A DNA stretch of 26,371 bases from Branchiostoma floridae (taxonomy: Eukaryota > Chordata > Leptocardii > Amphioxiformes > Branchiostomatidae): the NCBI RefSeq assembly GCF_000003815.2, contig NC_049997.1:753819-780189 (forward strand), in the 5' to 3' direction. Made by a program: the position numbers and the translations under genes. Positions 1 through 26,371 of the stretch are shown here, piece by piece. The number at the start of each line of letters is the position of its first letter. The stretch's first letter is position 1. The notes under the pieces are model-generated. The model had not been told where the DNA came from. It worked only from the letters and a program-made list of their open reading frames with translations, and searched no databases.

Positions 1-151
1 TACCCGTGATATTTCAATGCAGGGAATGGACATATACCATCACGAAGACGTATTTGCTAGCCTGTGAGCTACTGTTTTGCTTCATTTCGGCGTCTTATAT
101 CGTATTTTCCGTCGCCGAAGATCGAAGCCGCCATCTTGAAAATCCCGCTCC

Positions 152-201
152 GTCTGCCACGTGACCCCGGCAGTGGTCACGTGACAGACGTGACCACTGC
201 C
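152..201. repeat. Two overlapping inverted repeats with CACGTG cores
   Basis: 152-166 pairs with 175-189 (one mismatch, 8-base loop). Alternatively 169-182 pairs perfectly over 14 bases with 188-201 (5-base loop GACAG). The two hairpins share sequence and exclude each other. It lies in intronic sequence of the lipoxygenase gene. Confidence 0.8.
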
Positions 202-210
202 TAAATTTCG

Positions 211-354
211 CATAATGTTCGTGCAAATCTAATAAGGTTCATGTGTACCACATAGTGATTCGTGCGATTTTCATAATATTCGTGCGTTTTCGCATGGTGA
301 TTCGTGTGTATCACATAATATTCGTACGAATTTCATAGGGTTCGTGCAAATGCT
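211..354. repeat. 20-21 bp minisatellite, about 7 units
   Basis: Units begin CATA or CATGG and contain TTCGTGC or variants, at 20-21 base spacing. The units are diverged from each other. It lies in the lipoxygenase 5' intronic part. Confidence 0.75.
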
Positions 355-404
355 TAGGCACCCCTGTGTTGGGCCTGGTGGAGGCTAATACTTCCATGCG
401 CGCC

Positions 405-521
405 TCATACGGACTTAAATATATACGCACGTGTGAACCCACTTTTAGTTTGTATCCCCCTTCGGCTACATATATCATCAGCTCCAGTTAGAAGCTCTGA
501 GGAAGATGTCTGACAGACATC
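405..521 (+). repeat. Dispersed repeat: CGCACGTGTGAACCCAC block plus hairpin
   Basis: 405-442 is nearly identical to 10318-10355, same strand. Each is followed within about 130 bases by a CTGANGA-type motif and a perfect stem. Here the motif is CTGAGGA at 497, with GATGTCT (505-511) pairing with AGACATC (515-521). Confidence 0.65.
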
Positions 522-711
522 ACTCTTATGTCCTATGATCTACTAAACTAAAGAAATTATTTTCGGCAGTTTGGTGGCAATTACATCTAAAACATCCACA
601 GCGGGTGTTCGATCCGAAATTTCTCCTGTGACTTTGTCAGCACACATCTATCATAAACTCCACTATTCTTTTAATGACATTTTGTTGCAACTTTTTATCA
701 TTCTATATCAG

Positions 712-826
712 GTAGATGATGTGGAGGCCCTTCCAAAGTACTACTACAGAGACGACGCTTTGCCAACATACAACGCCATTAAAGAATACGTCACAGGAAT
801 AGTTAAGATATTCTATGGCAACTCTG
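712..826 (+). CDS. Lipoxygenase exon a
   Basis: Encodes [18 protein letters not shown] and on to IFYGNS, matching the YYYRDD region of animal lipoxygenases. The acceptor is tatcag at 706-711 and the donor is gtaggt at 827. The length is 38 codons plus one base, which pairs with the two-base start of the next exon to form an Asp codon. Confidence 0.9.
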
Positions 827-3800
827 GTAGGTCCTTCGAACGTTACTTTCTATCCATAATGTTAATTTAAGAATAACCCATTATATTCAGAGAATGATGG
901 CCCAAAACATCCAGATATCTATATTTAACAATTTAGATACCATAAATAATAACAAGGACATAAATATTGTCATTGTTTTAACTTTGCATTTAAGGAGAAA
1001 CAGAGTGCAAGTGCGGAATTCATTCAACTACAAACAAGGCTACCTCAATTCTAGGAATATAATAAATATTTTCCAATTTTTATACCTTCGTCTCATATGA
1101 GCAACATCATACCATAAATAATAACAAGGACATAAATATTGTCATTGTTTTAACTTTGCATCCAAGGAGAAACAGAGTGCAAGTGCGGAATTCATTCAAC
1201 TACAAACAAGGCTACCTCAATTCTAGGAATATAATAAATATTTTCCAATTTTTATACCTTCGTCTCATATGAGCAACATCCATTTCAAATGTATTGCTGA
1301 AGATTTGAGAACAGGCCTTTCAAAGCAAACATACTTTATGACATGCGTTAAAGTTTTGCATTGTTACAGCATTTTGGTAAACATTATAAAAGCATTATCA
1401 ATGATGCTTGGGAGCGACTTGGAATGTATTCAAAAGCATTCCGTGCTTGGTTTGGAGTTTGTGTGTACTAGTTGTAAGATGGTTGGGATTCCGTTTTATC
1501 ATTTAACAGGGCTTAAGACATAATCAGCGTTGTTTTTTGCAATGATAGTAATATAGCAACGGTTAAAAATGTTAATAACGTAGATGTTATTCTCCAGACG
1601 ATTTTACGAAGCTGCACGGGGACTACGAGATCCAGGAATTTGCGAAGACTCTTGTTTCTACCGACGATGGGAAAACTGCGATCAAGGTTTGATAGTCGAA
1701 AGTTCACATCAAATCAATTTAATGACCGTCTGGGAACAACGATTGGTCCATGAAACTTTCANNNNNNNNNNNNNNNNNNNNNNNNNNNNNNNNNNNNNNN
1801 NNNNNNNNNNNNNNNNNNNNNNNNNNNNNNNNNNNNNNNNNNNNNNNNNNNNNNNNNNNNNNNNNNNNNNNNNNNNNNNNNNNNNNNNNNNNNNNNNNNN
1901 NNNNNNNNNNNNNNNNNNNNNNNNNNNNNNNNNNNNNNNNNNNNNNNNNNNNNNNNNNNNNNNNNNNNNNNNNNNNNNNNNNNNNNNNNNNNNNNNNNNN
2001 NNNNNNNNNNNNNNNNNNNNNNNNNNNNNNNNNNNNNNNNNNNNNNNNNNNNNNNNNNNNNNNNNNNNNNNNNNNNNNNNNNNNNNNNNNNNNNNNNNNN
2101 NNNNNNNNNNNNNNNNNNNNNNNNCAAATTTCCTCCCATGAGTTTGTTTGTTTATATGTCTTATAACTTCTCATACGTTTTACCGAGATTGGCTCATTGT
2201 TGATTAAGTTATCCTAGAAAGTCTATGCATGGTCCCCTGGGGTCAAAATTGACCCCAGTATTATTTTAAACAATCTTTTGAGACCCACTCCTAAAGAACT
2301 TGTCGTATAATCATGAAATTTTCAGAGAATGATGTACATGTGAAACAAAATTATGGTAACAATTTATGTGTCATTATCATGTTATTTGACGACGTCATGA
2401 CGTCATCTTGTTAATATCATGAAGTCATCTTGTTAATATTGGCTGCCATCTTTGATTTTAACTGATGACGTCATCAAATTAGCATAAACTATGCATATTG
2501 AATCATGAAATTTACATTGAATTTGATAAGATGTCATGAACAAGTGTGGTTTGCCAAGAAAACCTTAAAACTTGAATGTTTAAGCCAACATTAGAAAATT
2601 TCGTAATAAATATTCCTGTCAGAATTCCGTTGCCATGGCAACAAGAAATATGATGAACTTTCTTTTTTCAATCAGAATGTTTGCTATCAACATTTTTTGT
2701 AAAGTTACCAAGTTTAGTGGCCCTAGCGTAAGCCATTCAGGGGCTTTGCGATATTAAAGTTGGTGGGGGCATATAAAAAGCCCTACCCGGTCTGAATAGC
2801 ATTAGTGCAAAATGTGGTCCTCATGATCTTTTGCATAAATTATCATAATGAGCTTGAATTTTTCTCACCTAATCATGTCAAACTGTCCCACATAGATCAA
2901 TGAAACTATACATGTATACAAATCACAAAAAGATTCACCAAAAAAATGTATTTGTACAAAAACGTCATGGGATCAGTTTTGACCCCATATGGTAATCTAC
3001 GTCGCAAAAAAAGGTACGGTGGTTTGAGGGTTAAGAGAGATATCGGCTGGTTCATATTGCACTGTAATAACAAAGCTATAAAAGCAGTACTTGTCTTCGT
3101 ACATTACCCTTGTATACTCTCAACATGACCTGATTTGTCATTTTCCCTTTCCAGGGAGTTCCTGGGAACGGGAAGTTCTCGACCCTTGATGAGCTGATCC
3201 AGACCCTGACCTGTATCGTCTTCATCAGCAGCGTTCAGCACGCAGCCGTCAACTTCGGACAACTTGACCAGTTCGGCTTCGTACCCAACATGCCACTCAT
3301 GCTGTTCAAGGACCCACCTAAAACTAAGGTTTTATAGCATTTATTCCACACTATATTAGTCTTAGCCTCCGCTGTAGTCTTCGAACGGGGCTGTTTTTGG
3401 GGTGGGGGGGGGCGTTGGTTCGCGATTTTCAACGTTGGCTATGTTCTCTTTTGTCGGGAGTTTGCTGAAGAAGGGAGTTTGTTGTGGAAGGAAGTTTGTC
3501 GTGATAGCGAGTATTTGGCCGAACACACGGCAAACTCTCTAAGCCCCCCCCCCCAAAAAAAAACAGCCCCGTTCGAAGGCTGCAACGGAGGCTTAGTAGC
3601 CTTTTGTAGGTAAAATTTGCGTCTTTCGTCAATATTTGATGCAATATATGCAAACTGATGTTGTTAATTGCAACTCTGACCTCAGGGAGAATACAAGTTT
3701 ATAGCATTTCAGTTTGTATGTGATGTATGTTTACTGTTTATTTACAGTTTTAACGGTATAGTAAAGTTGCTTTCTATTCAAAATTATATTTTCCTGATTA

Positions 3801-4538
3801 ATCTAAATATCAGGATCCATTGACGGAGCAGGATGTGCTAGATGCGCTTCCGTCCAAGACACAGGCCGTTGTGACCAACGTTTTCGCGCAGACCCTGAGC
3901 GAACGTGCGACACAGCCTCTGGGAGACTTTGAGGTTGAGTACCTTCGGGGAGATGAAGTCGACCAAGTCATCTTAAAGCAAGTCATCTTTTCTTTATTAC
4001 ATTAACTAACATAGCTCTATTACCTCCATGAAACATGGAGGTATAGTTTTTGGTGTGTCTGTGTGTGTGTCGGTGTGTGCCTGTCTATGTGTCTGTCGAC
4101 GTCTGTCTATGCGTATAGAAATTTGTGGTCAGCATAACTTAATAACCTCTGGATGGATTGTAATGATATTTGGTATGTGAGTAGGTGTTTGGAATACAAA
4201 GATTAAGGTCGATTTTGGGGCCTCTGGTGTGTTACCTTGGTACTGCAGCAGAAATTCGATTTTTGTATCTTAAGACCTGAACATGCTATGGTCTTGATTT
4301 TTTGGTGGCATATAGCTTGTGGTGTAAGGATGAGGGCATATCTTCTATCCTTGAACGCACGCAATTTTAATAGATTTGGTTTTGCCTTTTACAAAATTAA
4401 AGAGCATGTTATCTTTTCAGGTTTCAACAAGAGCTGGCCTGCATCTCAAGCATCATCAAGTATAAAAACAGGAAGCACCGTTTCCAGCCGTACGATTATC
4501 TAGACCCCCAAAACATCCCCAACGCCATCAGTATCTAG
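712..4538 (+). CDS. Animal lipoxygenase, C-terminal half (5 exons, 5' partial)
   Basis: Exons 712-826, 1598-1686, 3155-3328, 3814-3977 and 4421-4538 join in frame to give about 219 residues that end at a TAG stop. The product is the C-terminal half of the lipoxygenase catalytic domain, a non-haem iron dioxygenase that adds O2 to polyunsaturated fatty acids such as arachidonate. Seen in the sequence: YYYRDD near the start, QHAAVNFGQ (the His and Asn match the third His and the Asn iron ligands of the family), FVPNMP, and a C-terminal NAISI whose last Ile is the terminal iron ligand. The distance from QPLG to FQQEL equals that of vertebrate ALOX5. The exon with the HxxxxH ligand pair and the N-terminal PLAT domain are not in the window and should lie to the left. 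The GVPGNG and NAISI segments recall coral-type and invertebrate lipoxygenases (inference). Regiospecificity cannot be read from this half. It converges on the PTGR1-like gene. Confidence 0.93.
937..1280. repeat. 172 bp tandem duplication, two copies
   Basis: 937-1108 and 1109-1280 are the same 172-base unit and differ at about two positions (TTTAAGG versus TCCAAGG). The near identity indicates a recent event. It lies inside lipoxygenase intron 827-1597; the rest of that intron shows nothing recognisable. Confidence 0.92.
1598..1686 (+). CDS. Lipoxygenase exon b
   Basis: Two bases plus 29 codons, reading [10 protein letters not shown] and on to DDGKTAIK. This is the segment between the YYYRDD block and the iron-ligand helix, where families vary. 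The acceptor is ctccag (1592-1597) and the donor is gtttga at 1687, which is a weak donor. Frame and phase fit both neighbours exactly. The homology signal within this exon alone is modest. Confidence 0.8.
2204..3034. mobile_element. piggyBac-like non-autonomous element (putative)
   Basis: About 830 bases bounded by TTAA at 2204-2207 and 3031-3034, in lipoxygenase intron 1687-3154. Both ends carry similar palindromic blocks: CTGGGGTCAA, AA, TTGACCCCAG at 2238-2259, and GGGATCAGTTTTGACCCC near 2969-2986. TTAA targets and GGGTCA...TGACCC subterminal palindromes fit piggyBac-type elements. No transposase frame is present. The interior resembles 25850-26260. Confidence 0.5.
3155..3328 (+). CDS. 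Lipoxygenase exon c, iron-ligand helix
   Basis: 58 codons, phase 0 at both ends, from [10 protein letters not shown] to FKDPPKTK. It contains [12 protein letters not shown], in which His and Asn are the conserved iron ligands (equivalent to His550 and Asn554 of human ALOX5), followed by the conserved FVPNMP. The acceptor is tttccag ending at 3154 and the donor gttttat begins at 3329. Confidence 0.95.
3361..3595. mobile_element. Small MITE with about 53 bp terminal inverted repeats
   Basis: 3361-3413 is the approximate reverse complement of 3543-3595, sharing TTCGAACGGGGCTGTTTTT followed by a G run. It lies in lipoxygenase intron 3329-3813 and has no coding capacity. Confidence 0.8.
3814..3977 (+). 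CDS. Lipoxygenase exon d
   Basis: 54 codons plus two bases, from [13 protein letters not shown] through [16 protein letters not shown] to VIL plus the first two bases of a Lys codon. The acceptor is atatcag ending at 3813. The downstream boundary is a GC donor: the intron starts GCAAGT at 3978. The nearby GT at 3982 would leave the wrong phase for the last exon, whereas the GC site restores it and gives the same spacing as vertebrate enzymes. Confidence 0.88.
3978..4420 (+). other. GC-AG intron of the lipoxygenase gene
   Basis: The intron starts GCAAGT and ends TTTTCAG. GCAAGT after AAA fits the strong donor context typical of GC-AG introns. No GT donor near 3960-3990 gives phase 2, which the last exon needs. 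The intron also carries the head of the ACCT-hairpin repeat at 4019. Confidence 0.78.
4019..4400 (+). repeat. ACCT-hairpin-headed repeat, copy 1
   Basis: It begins with the perfect hairpin ACCTCCATG, AAA, CATGGAGGT (4022-4042), then GTTTTTGG, a TG-rich stretch, and GGATGGAT...TGATATTTGGTATG. GGTACTGCAGCAGAAATT near 4240 and the following CATGCTATGGTC match 22193-22260. It spans the intron into sequence just before the last lipoxygenase exon. Confidence 0.8.
4421..4538 (+). CDS. Lipoxygenase last coding exon with C-terminal iron ligand
   Basis: One base plus 38 codons plus TAG (4536-4538). It reads [14 protein letters not shown], then [16 protein letters not shown]. The final isoleucine is the family's C-terminal carboxylate iron ligand. 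The acceptor is tcttttcag ending at 4420. The longest open frame across this region (4237-4503) is a different, spurious frame. Confidence 0.94.
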
Positions 4539-6200
4539 ACGTCTTAGCAAAGCTGGATAATTTGCTGTATTCAAAACATACGTTTGGTATCTTCGTGTGG
4601 GGTAGACTTGAGCATTTGTTTAAAGGCAAAGGTATGGTGCGGCCATGTTCATTTGATTGTATAAAATACATCTTCTCAGAACTTAATAATATTTCGAGCG
4701 TGTATGCGGAAGTTGGCAAGAGAGTTGTCTTTATTTTAGAATCTAAAGGCTTAACAAACGACTTGACATACATGAGTATGGTATATATACTATTTTTTAA
4801 GTCTTAGCATAAAGTTCCTTTTCATATATTTTTGACATTTGAATCGACTGGTATTTTTCCACTGAGTACATGTATCCATTTTCAGTTTTTCAATCATAGC
4901 ATGTGTTTGCCATCTTTGGCGGCTTCTTTGTAAGATTTACAGCAAGGTCAAAAATCCTCTTTTCGGATGCGAAATAAAATTAATGCGCGTGAGTGTGTCC
5001 TTTGCACAGTCTAATTACATGGTCTATATATGTGATAAACACTTGTAACTAGGTCACCTAGATTAACTTGATACGATGCTTTAGTGTAGAAACATCATAA
5101 TATTTTTATTGATTTTCAATCGGTGATGTTTGTTGTCGGTCAATCTAAATGTAGAATTTGAGTTAACACTTTAAATGATAGAAAAATGACGTTGATATCA
5201 TCAGGGAAACGTGGTGGGTAAAGAGTATAAGGAAAATTACAATGTATAGTCAAGTATACAATTCGAATTGTTTTCTTTCTTGGGACACATTCATAGATTA
5301 GCGTATTATTAATAGAATACTTCCAAAGATATACCAGCTTTACGGTCATGTTGTGTTGGTGTGGCATTGAAACTACAACGTGGTGATGGTCAAATGTTTA
5401 ATAATTATTATATATGTACCCAGAAATTATACTTTCATCTTAAAAAAAATCATGAATAAAATACAATGTGTTCATGTTGGAAGAGTAGTTTCTTATCATA
5501 GTATAGAGTATAGATAAGAAAATAATTGGCGGCAAAAAGTTTTAATACGCCACTCACAATAGCAAGGAATAGCGTGGTCATTGATACCGATATTAATTTA
5601 GGAAAATGTCTTCAATGTTTTGTTTTTACTCAGTATGTTTTTCAGCCTATTTCATTATTTTTGCAGTCTGCGTGTGATGTCATCCATAAAATTTACTTGC
5701 TGCGGCCTGATAATACAACAACGTTAACGTACTCCAGACGTGTTGTTTGAGAAAAATGTAATCCGGTATCAAGGGAGTCAGTTTGTCGTCGGTATGGTGT
5801 TCGTGTATTTTTAAACGCTCCAACAACGTGCACGGAAATAGTAAAATCACCGTGTACCGTTGCAGTTCTAGTAAAGATTAATAGACGACGCTCATGATCG
5901 ATGAGGACAAAGTTTGGATGCTGCTTGATAATTGCAATTCTAGTAAGAAATGCCAGAAGACGCTTATATGTCATCGGAATGAAGCGTCTTTGATAGAAGA
6001 TGGAAAGTTGCTTGCAGGCCTCGTTTATGCCTGTGATGCACGTTCAAAGAGACAAACAAAAGAAAGGGCATTAAAAAAATAATAATATAAGAACTCGAAG
6101 CAAGGTTGTTTGCTACTTTCTAGAAGCGATGTCATGTTATATGGCTAGACTGATAACTGAAATATCGTTACCATCATGCAACTTTCTGCCTGCTGGTTTG
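4539..6200. other. Lipoxygenase 3' flank, no gene seen
   Basis: A/T-rich sequence after the lipoxygenase stop. I see no coding exon on either strand. A loose duplication of about 70-base period (TTGCARTTCTAGTAA at 5863 and 5933) is the only structure noticed. It ends in an N gap. Confidence 0.5.
4973..5460 (+). promoter_or_regulatory. Candidate lipoxygenase polyadenylation signals
   Basis: AATAAA occurs at 4973-4978 and 5455-5460, about 435 and 920 bases after the lipoxygenase stop. Either could end the transcript. There is no transcript evidence, and AATAAA is common by chance in A/T-rich DNA. Confidence 0.25.
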
Positions 6201-6982
6201 NNNNNNNNNNNNNNNNNNNNNNNNNNNNNNNNNNNNNNNNNNNNNNNNNNNNNNNNNNNNNNNNNNNNNNNNNNNNNNNNNNNNNNNNNNNNNNNNNNNN
6301 NNNNNNNNNNNNNNNNNNNNNNNNNNNNNNNNNNNNNNNNNNNNNNNNNNNNNNNNNNNNNNNNNNNNNNNNNNNNNNNNNNNNNNNNNNNNNNNNNNNN
6401 NNNNNNNNNNNNNNNNNNNNNNNNNNNNNNNNNNNNNNNNNNNNNNNNNNNNNNNNNNNNNNNNNNNNNNNNNNNNNNNNNNNNNNNNNNNNNNNNNNNN
6501 NNNNNNNNNNNNNNNNNNNNNNNNNNNNNNNNNNNNNNNNNNNNNNNNNNNNNNNNNNNNNNNNNNNNNNNNNNNNNNNNNNNNNNNNNNNNNNNNNNNN
6601 NNNNNNNNNNNNNNNNNNNNNNNNNNNNNNNNNNNNNNNNNNNNNNNNNNNNNNNNNNNNNNNNNNNNNNNNNNNNNNNNNNNNNNNNNNNNNNNNNNNN
6701 NNNNNNNNNNNNNNNNNNNNNNNNNNNNNNNNNNNNNNNNNNNNNNNNNNNNNNNNNNNNNTACTGCCACCATGCAGTAGATAAAAGTACACTGCTTGTT
6801 CATGAAATATATTATATTTGAAAAAGGTCTTTGGGAAACAGGCGAGCATAGATGCGTGCTGAAGTCACCCACAAATTTGAATCATCATGGCATAAGGAAT
6901 ATCGGTCTCTGATAGTGTGTGTTACTTATTAGGCATATAGTAAGGTTCTTTAAGCACAACCAGGGAGTACTTACTACCAACA

Positions 6983-7010
6983 TTCGATGTCTGTCAGACA
7001 CCATCATCAG
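6983..7010 (-). ncRNA. Hammerhead-core-like hairpin, foldback left arm
   Basis: On the minus strand: CTGATGA (7010-7004), one T, stem GGTGTCT with AGACATC around loop GAC, then GAA and TGTTGG. It resembles CUGAUGA, stem II and GAAA of a hammerhead ribozyme, but with one extra base before stem II and GAAT in place of GAAA. Confidence 0.35.
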
Positions 7011-7244
7011 TGTAGAATGACTGGAAACTACTTATTGGTTATTGCTGGTACTTATAGCCGATGTAGGTTGGCGCTGTATATACGTAGCAGCAAAAATGCG
7101 AGAGAGACGAGGGTGATACAACAGCTTGTATCACCCTCGTCTCTCTCGCATTTTAGCCATGTTTGGGACGGCATTCTTGCTGCTGCAGCGCCAACCTACA
7201 TTGGCTACAAGTAGTAGCAAGAAGTAGTTTCCAGTCATTCTACC

Positions 7245-7274
7245 CTAATGATGGTGTCTGATAGATATCGAAAC
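7245..7274 (+). ncRNA. Hammerhead-core-like hairpin, foldback right arm
   Basis: CTAATGA, T, stem GGTGTCT (7253-7259) with AGATATC (7263-7269, two G-T wobbles), then GAAAC. Same layout as the left-arm copy, with a change in the first motif. Confidence 0.35.
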
Positions 7275-7364
7275 GTTGGAAGTAAGTACTCCCTGGCTGT
7301 GCCTTAAAAACCTTACTATATGAATAATTGCCAACCTGATGAAGTTATTAACGGATGCTACTTA

Positions 7365-25622
<18,258 letters not shown>

Positions 25623-25849
25623 CTGAAAGGAGATGATATCAAATTGAGCAGAAATAAGAACATCATCTTTTAGGTTAAAAAAATGAACATTACACAATTT
25701 TGCGTTTGAAAAGGGGTTTTGACGACCGGCGACTGTTGTGATTTTGCGGGTTGAAAGTGAATGTGCCAAGTGATACGAGATTGCTTAAAATTAAATCTTT
25801 TAAATCTTTTAAAAACTTTTTCGTATATCTGAAAATTTACCTAATCAGG

Positions 25850-26371
25850 GCGGACATCTTGGATTTTGACCAATGATGTCATGAAATTAGCATAAATTAT
25901 AAATTTTAAGTCATGAAAATTACATTGAATTTCAGAGAATTTAATTGTTGTCATTAGACAGGTGTAGTTTACCAAGAAAACCTTGTTTAAATTGAAATTG
26001 GCAAATTTTGGCAAAAATATGCCTGTTAGAATATGGTTGCCATGGCAACCCCAAAAACGATAAACTGACTTTATTGATCAAAAACTTTTGTGAACAATAT
26101 TATGTGATAAATTACCAAGTTTCGTAGCTTTAGCTCTAGCCGTTCATGAGTTATGCGACATAAATGTTGCTGAAGGCCTCAAAATTCCCCTATCTGGTCG
26201 GAATAGGTTTAGTGCAAAACGTGGTCCTTCTGAACTTTTGCATAAATTATGATAATGAGTTGGAATTAGCAACACCTTAACATCTCAAAATCTTCCTCTT
26301 ACATTGACGAAGCAATGTATATAAAATGATCGCCGATAAGAAATGGTACTGAGATTTTATGAACAAAACAT
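25850..26371. repeat. Dispersed repeat related to the 2204-3034 element interior
   Basis: Shares GCCATCTT/GGACATCTT...GATTTT, GATGTCATGAAATTAGCATA, ATTACATTGAATTT, ACCAAGAAAACCTT, TTGCCATGGCAAC and the later GTGCAAAA.GTGGTCCT block with 2440-2850, same order and strand. The window ends inside or just after it. No PTGR first exon was found here. Confidence 0.75.

Larger units (their letters stand above)
6934..7322. mobile_element. Foldback element, arms about 190 bases
   Basis: The whole stretch folds on itself. It begins CATATAGTAAGG and ends CCTTACTATATG. The centre is a perfect 29-base stem (7093-7121 with 7126-7154) around the loop CAGC. The arms carry small indels relative to each other. 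Each arm holds one CTGATGA-type hairpin in mirrored orientation. It ends 43 bases below the PTGR stop codon, probably within its 3' UTR or just beyond it. Confidence 0.9.

Noticed and set aside
1584-2174. Frames made mostly of X
   Set aside because: They cross an N gap and contain no sequence evidence; the same holds at 6129-6872 and 23356-24084.
3982-3983. GT donor after CAA in lipoxygenase exon d
   Set aside because: Leaves phase 0, while the last exon needs two preceding bases; the GC site at 3978 fits.
4237-4503. 88-residue + frame over the last lipoxygenase exon
   Set aside because: It reads the exon in the wrong frame and runs through intron; the correct frame gives [10 protein letters not shown]...NAISI and a stop at 4536.
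5894-6082. Small intergenic + frame
   Set aside because: No recognisable domain, no splice context, length expected by chance.

Overview
The window is eukaryotic genomic DNA from a gap-ridden shotgun assembly (N runs at 1762-2124, 6201-6761, 21310-21472 and 23395-24019). Multi-exon animal genes with consistent intron phases, together with the style of the interspersed repeats, point to a marine invertebrate deuterostome, most likely amphioxus (Branchiostoma). The species call is inference from recognition, not a database result.

Two host genes are present and they converge tail to tail. On the + strand, five exons (712-4538) encode the last ~219 residues of an animal lipoxygenase, ending in the iron-liganding C-terminal isoleucine; its 5' exons lie before the window. 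On the - strand, eight recognisable exons (25622 down to 7365) encode a prostaglandin reductase 1 / leukotriene B4 12-hydroxydehydrogenase-like protein (PTGR1-like). Its first exon lies beyond the right edge and one internal stretch is missing. Lipoxygenases make hydroperoxy fatty acids and leukotriene-type products, and PTGR1 enzymes inactivate such products, so the pair may join synthesis and clearance of one class of lipid mediators.

Most of the rest is repeat. The lipoxygenase introns hold a 20-21 bp minisatellite, a 172 bp tandem duplication, a piggyBac-like non-autonomous element and a small MITE. The intergenic space (4539-7364) holds the distal part of a hairpin-headed repeat and a 385 bp foldback element. 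The PTGR introns hold 15 bp and 40 bp minisatellites, a GAATG-rich inverted-repeat element, a CTTT microsatellite, 163 bp and ~150 bp tandem arrays, a 5'-truncated LINE with clear target-site duplication (16174-17223), CA and GA tracts, a ~247 bp octamer-rich array, and a second LINE (24020-25402) with an intact partial reverse-transcriptase ORF.

The most interesting points are these. (1) The second LINE's 3' tail directly abuts, and probably interrupts, a PTGR coding exon. (2) A family of short hairpins framed by CTGANGA and GAAA has compensatory changes between copies and resembles a hammerhead-ribozyme core. (3) A repeat family headed by an ACCT...AGGT hairpin also covaries between three copies. 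(4) The last lipoxygenase intron is a GC-AG intron.
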